Shown piece after piece: positions 32,789 through 44,109 of a stretch of 64,000 nt of DNA. The number at the start of each line of letters is the position of its first letter. The stretch's first letter is position 1. The notes beneath the pieces are model-generated. The model saw only the letters and a program-made list of their open reading frames with translations. It searched no databases and was not told where the DNA came from. The position numbers were made by a program, and so were the translations under genes. The stretch lies in NCBI GenBank assembly GCA_946811695.1, contig OX328125.1:37128734-37192733 (forward strand). Reading direction: 5' to 3'. This DNA comes from Gonocerus acuteangulatus. Taxonomy: Eukaryota; Arthropoda; Insecta; Hemiptera; Coreidae.

Positions 32789-33300
32789 GTAATATCGTTT
32801 TAATACGAATAAATTCATAATTTATTTGCGAATTTTATTGTGAATAAATTTTTATTCACAAATTACGATGTGAATAAATTTTTATTCGTATATTTTAATG
32901 TGATTTTTTTTTGTAATCACTTGATTTTTTGTAAATATTCACATTTTTTGTGATTATTTACAATTTTTTCTGTGAATTTATTTTTATTCGCAGAAAAATT
33001 TGCGAATAAAATTTTATTTTTAATGTATGTGAATAAAAATAAATTCGTATTCACACTTATGAATACGAATTTATTTATATTCGTATTCACAAATATATGA
33101 AGTACGAATTCATTTATATTCGTATTCACAAATATATGAACTACGAATAAATTCGTATTTTTATTTATAAATAAAATTATGCCCATCTCTGCCTTTGGCT
33201 AGGGTTAGGGATACTCCATAGGCTGGTTCTGGTCCACAGAGGGATTCTTTGGCCCCCTGTCTTGCCAGTTTGTCAGCTTCAGTGCACAACAAACAGACAA
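31645..33300 (-). pseudogene. LINE RNase H and C-terminal zinc-knuckle region, split by a hAT element
   Basis: Two parts on the minus strand. Upstream (about 33290-33200): TEADKLARQGAKESLCGPEP, the end of a LINE RNase H domain. Downstream (32034-31756, no stop inside): SLHRKAMTETVALYTGHAKM, then CRMCGIEEETPVHIICDC, a CCHC-type knuckle, and RRRFIHLG, matching I/Jockey-group C-termini. Between the hAT insert and the second part there is a frameshift and a TAG (32116-32118), so it is decayed. The 3' UTR carries CCCCTAAGGGGG-like and GACCTAAAAGAT sequence shared with 7590-7690. Confidence 0.75.
32159..33191. mobile_element. Palindromic hAT element (1033 bp) with 8-bp target duplication
   Basis: Flanked by CCTTTGGC at 32151-32158 and 33192-33199. 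Ends CAGAGATGGGCATAATTTTA and its complement. The arms pair almost throughout (32159 to about 32627 with 32706 to 33191), leaving a loop of about 78 bases. Within the arms is AT-rich AATACGAATTTATTCGTA-type sequence and a T tract opposite a 40-base A tract (32748-32787). CAG(A/T)G(A/T)TGGG ends with 8-base duplication define hAT. Mirror ORFs (93 and 89 codons) reflect the palindrome and are not genes. Confidence 0.9.
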
Positions 33301-33679
33301 AAATTCTAACATCATTGCTTTGAGTTCTATCGCGTCGATAAAGACCCCAAGTAATATTTCTTTTAATATATCTTCCAAGTACATTTTTATTCAATGCGTA
33401 AATCAGTATCAATAACACCGCCATTATAAAATATTTTTTAATAACTGTTACTCTGCATGGTAAGGTGGGTAGTGCGACGTGAAATCCTTGAAGAAAATGC
33501 TTAAAAAAACTATATAACTACAAAATAAACATGAATAGTTTAGATTTTTTTTTTTTTTTGTTAAGTATTCATTTTTTTTTTTTTTAATTTAACGTCCACT
33601 CCTAATAAACTGATGAAAAGGGGGACTCAGTTAGTAATCAGTGTTACTACAGTCAACACCCCTTCGACATGGAGAGATT
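33301..33679. other. Spacer
   Basis: T tracts at 33546 and 33570. No gene recognised. Confidence 0.4.
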
Positions 33680-33732
<53 letters not shown>

Positions 33733-33750
33733 TGTGTGTGTGTGTGTATA

Positions 33751-33816
<66 letters not shown>

Positions 33817-33832
33817 CATATATATATAAATA
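33680..33832. repeat. (TA)n-(GT)n-(TA)n compound microsatellite
   Basis: TA to 33729, GT to about 33747, then TA with TAATA and TACA interruptions. Three overlapping ORFs here are translations of it. Confidence 0.95.
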
Positions 33833-33927
33833 TTATTGATGTTTTCCGGTAGTGGGGTTGCTTAATTCCAGAGGGTGAATCAAAATTCAGTCTTCCCACA
33901 AATTTTCTCTTTATTTTGCATTAGGTC

Positions 33928-33953
33928 TTTCAACACAAATGTGCCATCATCAG
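33928..33953 (-). ncRNA. Hammerhead-core-like motif
   Basis: Minus strand: CTGATGA, one T, stem GGCACA/TGTGTT (two G-T pairs), GAAA. One extra base before the stem. Confidence 0.35.
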
Positions 33954-34032
33954 GTGCTCCGTGCAGTGATAGTTGTTACCAGACTCATAGCCCGAACACA
34001 GCCCTGGTAACAACTATCACTGCACGGAGCAC

Positions 34033-34058
34033 CTGATGATGGTACATTTGTGTTGAAA
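34033..34058 (+). ncRNA. Hammerhead-core-like motif
   Basis: Mirror copy with GGTACA in place of GGCACA, which weakens the stem by one pair. Confidence 0.35.
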
Positions 34059-34125
34059 GGCCTAGTGCAAAATAAAGAGAAAATTTGTGGGAAGACTGAA
34101 TTTTGATTCACCCTCTGGAATATAT

Positions 34126-34902
34126 ATATGGCATCTGACATCTCTCCAGTTCAACCATTTGTTGAAAGGTGCCTATCTAACTCCTCGTAGATGTCAGACA
34201 GTGTCAGTGCAAACTAGTAACTGTCTTCCAGGAAAGGACAGAGAGTTACTAGTGAAATACTAAAGGATTTATTACTAATAGGAAGATTTACACGAATGAG
34301 GAATAGGATGAGTTCGTGGAACTACTCTACATGCTTCCAGGAACTAACACAACTCCCAGGGCTTATCTCGCAACAATGGACACAAACTCCAACATAGCTT
34401 CTCTCTACATTCCTTCATCACGAAGCATTACTCCACATTCCTTCCACATTTTATAACATTTAGATTGTTTTTTCAAATGATTATCATTTGTGGAGGAGGT
34501 GGGTTGGCTTAAAATGCTGGCATTGAAACAGTTTCTTTTTTTTTGGGTGGGGGGGTCAACATTAACTGTTTGAAAATAACCTTTATTTATAAGTGGTTAT
34601 AAAACTTTCTAATATCTATGTAATTATCACATAATTATATTGAGAGGACATAAATATTAAATTTATGAGACCCAATAAAATATGTCACTGTTAACTGTAC
34701 TAAGTAATTTATATCAGAGTTGGTAATTGTTGTTGTTTTATCCACTTCCGGCGACTCCCTACAAACTCTGGTTCAGTAATGGAAAAATTCTATTCACAAT
34801 AACGATTACGATTATAATCACAGAGCCTGGAGATGTGATTACGATTATAATTGTAATTGGAAGAGTGATTACTCTTGTAATCACACCTCGGATTATAATA
34901 AA
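34126..34902. other. Spacer
   Basis: A CGATTACGATTATAATCACAG-like stretch near 34803 is a degenerate internal repeat of GATTACGATTATAAT. No gene recognised. Confidence 0.4.
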
Positions 34903-36135
<1,233 letters not shown>

Positions 36136-36201
36136 AAACTCGTAATCAAAACATTTTTTTGTAATTACACCTGTATTCGCATCTTCGTCTGGCATTACAT
36201 C

Positions 36202-36867
36202 CTCTAGGAAATCGTAATGAATGTAAACATCTATTCGAAAGCTTATTAAATGTTCTCTAGGAAATCGTAATGAACATCTATTCGAAAGCTTATTAAATGT
36301 TCTCTAGGAAATCGTATTGAACATCTATTCGAAAGCTTATTAAATGTTCTCTAGGAAATCGTATTGAACATCTATTCGAAAGCTTATTAAATGTTCTCTA
36401 GGAAATCGTATTGAACATCTATTCGAAAGCTTATTAAATGTTCTCTAGGAAATCGTAATGAACATCTATTCGAAAGCTTATTAAATGTTCTCTAGGAAAT
36501 CGTATTGAACATCTATTCGAAAGCTTATTAAATGTTCTCTAGGAAATCGTATTGAACATCTATTCGAAAGCTTATTAAATGTTCTCTAGGAAATCGTATT
36601 GAACATCTATTCGAAAGCTTATTAAATGTTCTCTAGGAAATCGTAATGAACATCTATTCGAAAGCTTATTAAATGTTCTCTAGGAAATCGTATTGAACAT
36701 CTATTCGAAAGCTTATTAAATGTTCTCTAGGAAATCGTATTGAACATCTATTCGAAAGCTTATTAAATGTTCTCTAGGAAATCGTAATGAACATCTATTC
36801 GAAAGCTTATTAAATGTTCTCTAGGAAATCGTATTGAACATCTATTCGAAAGCTTATTAAATGTTCT
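36202..36867. repeat. 47-bp minisatellite, 14 units, with higher-order pattern
   Basis: Unit CTCTAGGAAATCGTATTGAA CATCTATTCGAAAGCTTATT AAATGTT. The first unit has six extra bases (53). Units differ almost only at CGTAATGA against CGTATTGA. Order of A or T from unit 1: A A T T T A T T T A T T A T, so blocks A-T-T-T repeat. The array is therefore built by multi-unit duplication. No spacers differ between units, so it is not a CRISPR array. Confidence 0.95.
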
Positions 36868-37414
36868 TAAAAAAATGTTCTGATTTAATTTATGAAGCGG
36901 CGATCTCATTTGGAGAAATGAGTGCTTACAATCTGAAAGTGTCGTTTTCGTTTTGTTGAACTTGATTTTATTTTTGCATTTAACAGTAAAATGAGTATTT
37001 TAGTATAACAAGGTATGGAAATGAGAAACGTATTTGTAATACTGTTTTCCTAGAGGTGCGAAAGGCGGACAATGTAATTTCCGCTTTGGATACGGTCAGT
37101 CGATATTTTATTTTTAATCGTTCCCGAAAAATCAAAACAAAACACTAACCTTTTCTATTCTATGTTTTCCAAATGATAGCAAGGATAAGAACGGAAACAC
37201 GTTAACGCAATTCCTTCGAGTCGGCATTTTTGTATGGACTGTTTTGCTTCTGTATATATACATATATCTATATATACAGATATATATATTATCAAAAATC
37301 GGCTACAAACCGACCTGTAACGGGCAAAACCGTGCAACCTAACACGCTGTATAGAACACGACCTATTCTGTGTAAGAACACTACCTAGATGTAAAAACCA
37401 TTCACTTGACAAGA
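36868..37414. other. Spacer
   Basis: Short TATA-rich stretch at 37252-37290. No gene recognised. Confidence 0.4.
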
Positions 37415-37502
37415 CGAAGTACTTTTTTCCAGGCTTCGGATAGGTCATTCCTGACTTACCCACTCATAATTACTGGACAGAAAAGAAAAATCTACTCGTA
37501 GA
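37415..37502 (+). pseudogene. LINE tail fragment (LRIGHS signature), with stops
   Basis: Frame DEVLFSRLRIGHS, stop, LTHS, stop, LLDRKEKS: the same signature as at 17041 with two stop codons. The antisense ORF at 37155-37463 is a shadow. Confidence 0.55.
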
Positions 37503-39819
37503 CAACAGTACTCTAACTGATAAACATATACCGACTGACTGCAGATATCGCAGGAACTGAACAATTCAACATGGATACAACTATATAATTATAAATGAAA
37601 AATGCTTGTTTCGTTTTATTTTTATTGTATATATTTTTTTAAACGTTTTAGCTTTGTTAATTTTATAGCCAGGTCTCATTTAGGCTGACTTATTGTTAGA
37701 TTCTTCAATTCTTATTGAATAAAGCGCCTGTTTTGCGGAAATCAGCAAATAAAAAATCGATCGATATTTGACGAATACAAAGACACACAATTCTACTTCA
37801 TGCGCTCGCAATATACTCACATTACTAATGAATTGTCGGTGTTCAGTTTGTTTGGAAAAAATAAACACATTGTAATGAAAACATAATTCTTGCTGAGAGA
37901 CCACGCTATGTCGGCTTCTATATAGAGCAGAGACCAATTCAATTTTGCAACAACGTAATTTCAGTGCACGTGCATCGGTTCTATGAAGCCCAATTACCTG
38001 AGGGAATCGATGCGAAAGGGAGTTTGCAGAAGCCATCGCGGATGATGTCCATCATCCCAACACCCGTCAGTTATTCCGTGTAGCTTAGAGAATATACAAT
38101 ACACATAGTCAAATGTACCTCGCATAACATCTTACAGTGTAGCTTGGGGATCAGAACATTTTATCTAAATTAATGATGATTTTGATTTGTGTTATAATCT
38201 TCATAGATGGACATGAAGAATAAGTAAGTATGAACTCGGATGTAACGCCTTAGGTTCTCATGCGCGAGACGAGGTCCCTCAGGCTTCTTGACACTGGGGC
38301 GCTCCGGACCGGTGTCAACAAACAGATAACCAAGAGATAACCCGTTATCTATAGGTTACCAGTAACAGGAGTTACCAGTACAGGCTAAAATTTGTTGTCA
38401 ATAACACAATTTAAATATGTAGGATTACAAGATGCAGTTTGGAAACACACATTGTATTTGCGAGCATTACCAAGAGGGTCGGAAAAAAAATCATCAAGAG
38501 GTGTTCTGTCATGGGATGCTGATGGGTGAGGAGGCTGTGTAAGGGTTCGGGACATTATTACCTAGGATGGACCATCACTGGGTATAGCGCAAACTCCATG
38601 AGAGACAAAATCACAGTTTATTTCTAGTAATTCAAGTTCTGCCATCAAAATTAAAACGAACCGCAAATAAAAATAATATCATGAAATAGATACAGTACGG
38701 TAACAGCTGATCTGTTATCGTCCTAGCAACGCATGCTACCTAGGCGTGTATGCTCCCTTTATAACCAACTAAAAATTCAAACCTCTCTCTCTAAGAATAC
38801 TTAAATTTTTGAATATCAAAAAATCATTTCTTAGCGTGTGTTTACATCACAAAGGGAGTGTCCATGCAAAATTTCAGATTTTTCTGTCAAGTACTTTAAG
38901 CAGGGCGATGATAGGTCAGTGAGTCAGTTAGTGGGTGATTTTGGACAAGTATATAGTGGATGAGTGTTACGTATGATTGCTCGCATACTTCCGCTTCTTC
39001 TGGTATTTAATTGCGCTTTTGTGTGATATTGCTTGATTCTCTGTGGACCAACAATATGGTCAAGGAAGCCAATTTTCTTTAATTACACATGACCCCGGCT
39101 TATGAGAAAACTGTAGCTTACCGCGGTACATCCTGATACACCAATTCTTCCCCTCGACTGAGACCACCAAATTTCCCGAAATTGGAATCCTTGAAAATAC
39201 CAAGGCATAATGAGTGTTAAGCCGTGTATAAATAAGCCCTTTGGAAAATAGGACTTTGAAATTCCTCAACTACTACAGGACTTCTGATGACAAAGAGAAC
39301 TGAAATTACGATGAATAATGTATTCATAGCAAGAAAAACAGAAATTCTCCCAAAGGATATAAACCATTACTTACTTTTATGACCTTCTGTTACAAGGCGG
39401 CTTGTAGGGGAAAAAATAAAAAAAAGATGCTTTAGAAGAAGGAGTACATCTCAATTAATTAAACGAGTAACCCGTCCTGTTTATATGTTTGCCTTTCTTG
39501 TAATTTTTATTTGGCTGTAATGTTCCCGTTGGGAGTTGGAAGGGAAAAACTAGTCCTCATTAGAAGAGCTACAACTGGGTTCAGGGAGCAGTCGTATCCC
39601 CGGTAATAACTCAAACACACCGATACACTCTTTTTGAGGGAGTCAGCTTGTTTATGTTTCAATGAAGAAAAACATTCACATCTAGCATTTTTTTCTGATA
39701 CACCTTCTTTAAAAAATGCATTTTTAAAACTCTTGCGATAATTTTATAAAATGTATAATTTATATTTGGTTCACTAAAAGGAAACCAAAGGCTTTCTTTC
39801 CTTCTTAATGCCTTAGAGA
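37503..39819. other. Longest stretch without recognised repeats
   Basis: About 2.3 kb of mostly unique-looking sequence. ORFs of 118 codons (37680-38036, minus) and 69 codons (39060-39269, minus) show no domain. GC-richer patches at 38270-38320. It could hold unique host DNA such as an intron or intergenic region. I cannot support a gene. Confidence 0.4.
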
Positions 39820-40479
39820 CAGTGTTGGGAAAAACTAACGTTAGTTTATTAAACTAACGTTAATTCATTCTCTCTAAAAATAAACTCACGTTATATTATT
39901 AGTTTTAGATTTGTAAAATTATTAAACACTTGTTGGATGTATGTATTTTTCCTTAATACATAGGTGATTTTAGCTATAGTATCCGTTTTTAGTATGGCAA
40001 TTAGTTTCATTTAAGTAAAAGTGACCTTAATTTAGTGTAGTTTTAGTTTTTAATTCACTAATTAGTATATTGCATACTTTCATTCAGAACAAGGGTGAAA
40101 AAAATAAATATGTATTTTAGTTTAAATATAGAGTGTTGTATGAACTATAATGAGGTTACAACTTACAACTACAACTTCAGCCTATTTAAAACAAAATGAA
40201 AACAAGTTCTATTAGTTTTAATTATTTACTTAATTATCGAAATAACATATGATTTGCATTGATTCACGTTATTTTTTTGTAAAACTAAACTAAAATAAAG
40301 CTTTAATTTAGTTTTTAATCAATACCCAATGATTTAGTTTTCGTTTTAGTTCAACTAATATCCATTAGTTAATTTAATTTTAGTTTTCGTTTTTTTAGGT
40401 TGCAATTTTTAGTTTACATTTAGTTTATTCTAAAAAGTGAATGTAGTTTTAATTTTAGTTTTAGTTTTGCCCTACATTG
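39820..40479. mobile_element. hAT-type non-autonomous element with 8-bp target duplication
   Basis: Flanked by CTTAGAGA at 39812-39819 and 40480-40487. Ends CAGTGTTGGGAAAAACTAA and, inverted, CAATGTAGGGCAAAACTAA. Interior is a series of AACTAAAA/TTTTAGTTT blocks, self-similar and AT-rich. No ORF. Confidence 0.85.
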
Positions 40480-40487
40480 CTTAGAGA

Positions 40488-41254
40488 TCTAGATATTTTT
40501 TACTTTCAGTACCTTTACTAAAGTTGGTCCTTAGTTTTCTACAATGGACTTGTTCATGTTATTACTGTTCATTACTCCTTAATGTGTACTATTTTAATAA
40601 TCGCCTCAATACTTTAGAGGCCATGTTTGGGCCCTTCGGAAGTCCCTATCCTACTATCCTCGCAAAATAATCATCTCAGAACGCGTTCACCTTTTTCCCG
40701 GCATGTTTCACCATCCACCAGCAGTGCGCCTTTTATGAAAACAAATTTTCTCCGGCTTTGCAGCCAGCTTTCTTAGGAGGTACAGGCTGCTTGGTTGGAA
40801 GCTGAAAGTAAAATTGCCAACGAACACATTGGGAATTTGCTCTTAGCTGAAGAACGAGCATTATGTACCTCAAATAGATGGTGTCGCAAGTAGATGACAA
40901 TACTCAATGGGGTGAAGCTAGACCAAAATGTAGTTAAATACTGCCAAACAAACTATTCTATCTATGTTCCAGACTTATGCCGTTCCAAAGGATATTTAAA
41001 ATCTTACATTGATCGTGACCAATTTGTTTTTTTAGTTAGTTTAATTATTTTTATTGAACAGTTGTTTTTTTTCCTTAAATATCCAATTCAATTAAATAAT
41101 TGACAGATAATTTCAGTTCTGCGTATACCGTTGGAAAAGTAATTCAATTTTACAACTTTTGTGATATTCGGCAGTAAGCAAAATGTTACTGAAAAACAGA
41201 AGTGTTTCTCGTTATATTGCCACTAACTGTTTTTATTACTGTCAACTTTTTGAA
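40488..41254. other. Spacer
   Basis: A 69-codon ORF (40894-41103) without domain. Nothing else recognised. Confidence 0.4.
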
Positions 41255-41356
41255 CAGTTATTGCGGTTTGATATATATATATATTTGAAGACATTTTCGA
41301 AAAATGTTTTCATAAATGCAACCTCAATAGCTCCATCCCTAGCACATTGCTAGAAA
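41255..41356 (+). mobile_element. Eroded 3' end of a family-X-like element
   Basis: Short TA tract, GAAGACATTTTCGAAAAATG, GCAACCTCAATAGCTCCATC, then GCTAGAAAA: the order of the family-X 3' block with a decayed hairpin. Confidence 0.5.
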
Positions 41357-41438
41357 ATTTATGAATGTAGTAATTTTGTTATTACTGGGTGGGTAATAAT
41401 ATAGTTGCTGCTATAGTTTTGCACTACTAAAGATGAGG

Positions 41439-41741
41439 TTCGAGGGGTAGCTCAGTGGTAGAGGGATGATGTGATGAGGTGATGCTTAGTGGTAGAGCAC
41501 TGGACTAGTGAACTGAAGGACCCAAGTTCGAAACTTGAGAGCGCACTAAAAATATTTATCTTCAAGTGTCGTAGTTTGAGGGTTGGATTTGGAGTCTCAG
41601 ATTAATTAACTAATGGTACCCGGAGAGGGAAAAATCAGGCAGCTGGAGCGTAGTACTGACCACACTATGTCCCTAGTATGCCGTATAGGAAAGAATCGAA
41701 TACCTCTACAGTATCTGACCCTCTGGACCCAATGTTTTTTT
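41439..41741 (+). mobile_element. SINE family A, complete, with 10-bp target duplication and T tail
   Basis: AAAGATGAGG flanks it at 41429-41438 and 41742-41751. Head GGTAGCTCAGTGGTAGAG (A box) and CCCAAGTTCGAAACTTG (B box) are tRNA-like. The head carries a 38-base duplication, so the A box appears twice. Body as in the copy at 62176. It ends in a T run just before the duplication, on the same strand as the promoter boxes, where SINEs usually have A. Confidence 0.8.
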
Positions 41742-41751
41742 AAAGATGAGG

Positions 41752-42379
41752 ATCATATTTACGGACTGTAGGATCATTATCCAACTACTCCTGAGATATT
41801 AAGATATTTTTGGAATAGTTCCTTTACTAGGTAATGATGGACGGAGTAGGTGAATAGCTGATGATAATGGAACATTGAAAGAGGAAGTGGATGTTAGGAA
41901 ATGAGATATCTGCTCGGAGTGGGGATGATGTTCCTGGAACAGGGGGTGTATTTCCACGAGCTTCTGCATTTATCACTAGCTCCTCTTCCCAGAATCACCA
42001 TCCCCATTCCTGTAGCCTGAAACAAGCTTAATACTCCTCAATAAAGGATGGGTTATTTCAATTTTTCATGAAAAAAATATTACATTTTCTACCATAATTA
42101 GCAGAGGATTCATCCCAAAGCTGCACTATCTCATGTGTTTCATTATAATCCATTATCCAAATGATATTCGGAGAGCTTGAAATGGGAATCGTATATTTTT
42201 TTTCTTCTAAATTTTTGCAATTTCGGCGGGAAAGTTACATTGATTATTTTGATTGGTAATGATTGAAATTGAGTTTTTGAATGTCTGCAGAATGGAATAT
42301 ACTTAAAGTAATCTTAGACAAATTGAAAACCACTCTAATGAAAACCTCACAAGAAAGGAGCAAGTAAATTGTAACGGGA
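41752..42379. other. Spacer
   Basis: No feature recognised. Confidence 0.4.
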
Positions 42380-42495
42380 CCATTTTCGGTATTTAATATC
42401 TAGGCTTGATTAAGAGTTGAAGAAATTTTTCTTAAAGTCTTTATGAGAGCAACCTCAATAGCTAGGTTCGTTAGTAAAATGCTAAAAGCTACTCA
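42380..42495 (+). mobile_element. Eroded 3' end of a family-X-like element
   Basis: CATTTTCGGTATTTAATATC TAGG, GAAGAAATTTTTCTTAAAGT, AGCAACCTCAATAGCTAGG, AAATGCTAAAA: the 3' block order of family X, with the hairpin reduced. Confidence 0.55.
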
Positions 42496-42504
42496 AATAT
42501 AAAT

Positions 42505-42585
42505 ATCGGGACCCATCGTGAACACTTAACACTCCTTGCCAAGGACCGTGGGTTCGATTCCCACTATGGGGTGGTGGTTTTTATT
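42505..42585 (+). mobile_element. tRNA-like fragment (B-box half)
   Basis: GACCGTGGGTTCGATTCCCA CTATGGGG has a T-arm and B box. The 5' half (TAACACTCCTTGCCAAGG) fits an anticodon arm. It is followed by A-rich sequence. It is not foldable as a full tRNA, so likely a SINE relic of a third family. Confidence 0.4.
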
Positions 42586-42766
42586 TAGAAAAAAGAAAAA
42601 ATATCAGCCCTATCCAGGCTAGAATAGGGTGGTAACCTAAAGATAACCCGTCCTAAAATTCTTAGTTAATAATAATAGACGTTAAAATTTAAATAATAAA
42701 CAAATATCAATTCATTTTTATGTAAAACAATAAATTTTCAGCGGCTATGAATTTTTATAAATGTAG

Positions 42767-42961
42767 TTGTTTTTTTTTTGTTTTGTTTTTTTTACGGCGC
42801 ATCGACATAAATTATGGCCATTAGTGCCGACGTCCAGGGTGCAGTCAGGAATTTTCTCAGCGAGCCTTGAGATGAGAACATTTCTGGCGCCGGCGGGGAT
42901 CGAACCCACCATCTCCCGCTTATGAATCTAGCGCGCTAGCCACTAGACCACGGGAGACCCC
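42767..42961 (-). mobile_element. SINE family B, complete, inside a LINE fragment
   Basis: Target duplication TATAAATGTAG at 42756-42766 and 42962-42972. On the minus strand GTCTCCCGTGGTCTAGTGGC starts the tRNA-like head, with TTCATAA in the anticodon loop position (CAT). GGTGGGTTCGATCCCCGCCG is the B-box region. The body ends GGCCATAATTTATGTCGATG CGCCGTAAA and poly-A. Confidence 0.9.
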
Positions 42962-42972
42962 TATAAATGTAG

Positions 42973-43190
42973 CATAGTTAGATAAGGATTGATTCGTGTG
43001 TTAGTCTTGTGTGGCCAATTCGGAGTCGAGCAAGTACAATTTTTTCTCGTCTGTTGTCTCGGTAGCTGGATGTCCACTCCTGAGTAGGAGTTTTCATTGT
43101 ACGTAATTTATTGTTGGTTAGTCGAGTACGTGATTGATAGGTCGAACTAAGGTTGCCTTGCGGTGAATTTTGCATGTGAATCTGCTGAGA
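42973..43190 (-). pseudogene. LINE tail fragment (LARLRIGHTRLTH signature)
   Basis: 65 open codons on the minus strand (43175-42978) end with NRREKIVLARLRIGHTRLTH, the conserved lead-in to the C-terminal zinc knuckle of I/R1/Jockey-group LINEs. The SINE at 42767-42961 sits just downstream, and the knuckle itself is not found beyond it. It is a dead fragment. Confidence 0.7.
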
Positions 43191-43559
43191 AGATTTTTTC
43201 TAAAATATTAGGTGGGTAATTACGTTTTCTCTGGCGTGGCCAAAGAATTTTCCAAATTTAGCGAAGTTATTCCGGAAGGATGTCCCTGGGCTAATGGCCA
43301 TGGATACCGATGCCCCCCAAAAAATATTTTCTGGTCGAAAGATAAAATATTTAGGATTACTGGACTTAAATTTGAGAATGCTATAATTCCAGCTTGACTG
43401 GAAGCTGGAAGGTAGGTTCTACTGGAGCTAGCTGGAGTGTTTACCTGGGCTGCATAGCATTAGCGGGACGCTACGAAAGAGGCCACTTAAATTTATTATT
43501 CATAAACCGGAGAAGGGTCTACTAACGAGGACCCCAAGACAATGTCTACTCTAATCCAG
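43191..43559. other. Spacer with a short ORF
   Basis: A 61-codon ORF (43212-43397) has no domain I recognise. Confidence 0.4.
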
Positions 43560-43751
43560 TTACTCGAGTGCGGGGCAGTCGTTAGCAATACAGGGGTCGT
43601 CTTCAACACACTCGCCCCCTACTAGGCATCCTCGCTCAGTCAAAGGTCCTACTATAGAATGTGTTCTTCTGTTGTAGTATCGGTAATTAGCGCCAAAACA
43701 GCGACATTCTTCAAGACAAAACACATCAAAAGATTCATTCAGATGGTACAC
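43560..43751 (-). CDS. Cys-rich 63-residue ORF, possible exon
   Basis: Minus-strand ORF with seven Cys in 63 residues: CLEECRC near the start, then RGC, GEC, DPC and NDC near the end. It is also acidic. Even Cys spacing suggests a disulfide-bonded extracellular module, but I cannot assign a family. No signal peptide, no start context and no neighbours support a whole gene. It could be one exon of a split gene or a transposon remnant, since an inverted-repeat element starts 22 bases away. Confidence 0.2.
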   Translation of the reverse strand: MYHLNESFDVFCLEECRCFGANYRYYNRRTHSIVGPLTERGCLVGGECVEDDPCIANDCPALE

Positions 43752-43772
43752 TTACTATTGAATATATGGCTT

Positions 43773-44109
43773 TACAAGGGGAGTCTACAATGGAGGGGTC
43801 ACCGATTTGGCCCATTCTTTTTCTGGTGATTCTGCATCGTACAATAGTCGACACGTGTCCGAGCGTTCCGTCCAATGCGCCTTAGGAGCCGACAAATAAA
43901 ATAAAATAGGTTGAATTGGTGAAAGAATCATGTCATTATCATTTTCTAAACACGATATATAAAATAAAGCATTTTCAACCTATTTTATTTTATTTCTCGG
44001 CTCCTAAGGCGCATTGGACGAAACGCTCGGACACATGTCGACTATTGTACGATGCAGAATCACCAGAAACAAAATCGGTGACCCCACTACTGTATACTCC
44101 CCTTGTGTC
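43773..44109. mobile_element. Inverted-repeat element
   Basis: Arms 43773-43916 and 43974-44109, loop about 57 bases. Outward in each arm: GGCTCCTAAGGCGCATTGGA CG(A/G)AACGCTCGG. AAATAAAATAAAATAGG lies on the inner side. The GAAAC core recurs, but the CTGANGA half is replaced by CTCCTAA, so it is a divergent cousin of the other motif-bearing inverted repeats. Confidence 0.65.

Larger units (their letters stand above)
33866..34121. mobile_element. Inverted repeat with hammerhead-like motifs
   Basis: Arms 33866-33973 and 33995-34121 are near-perfect inverse copies with a loop of about 21 bases. Each has CCTGATGATGG(C/T)ACATTT GTGTTGAAAG pointing outward, followed by AAAATAAAGAG. It is a compact version of the layout at 22975-24035. 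Confidence 0.75.

Noticed and set aside
32164..33186. Two Asn/Lys/Phe-rich ORFs of about 90 codons
   Set aside because: They are the two arms of the palindromic hAT element; low-complexity AT sequence.
33613..33899. Three overlapping Tyr/Ile-repeat ORFs
   Set aside because: Pure translations of (TA)n and (GT)n tracts. The same holds for 12871-13056, 18364-18579, 29162-29503, 30341-30589, 35750-36046, 49717-49905, 56481-56669 and 60947-61129.
36202..36867. Regular repeat array resembling CRISPR
   Set aside because: Units follow one another without unique spacers, and the DNA is animal. It is a minisatellite.
37680..38036. 118-codon minus-strand ORF
   Set aside because: No recognisable domain or neighbouring exon signals; length is within chance for 64 kb of AT-rich DNA.
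42505..42585. Complete tRNA gene
   Set aside because: Only the T-arm half is convincing; the D-arm and acceptor pairing are missing.
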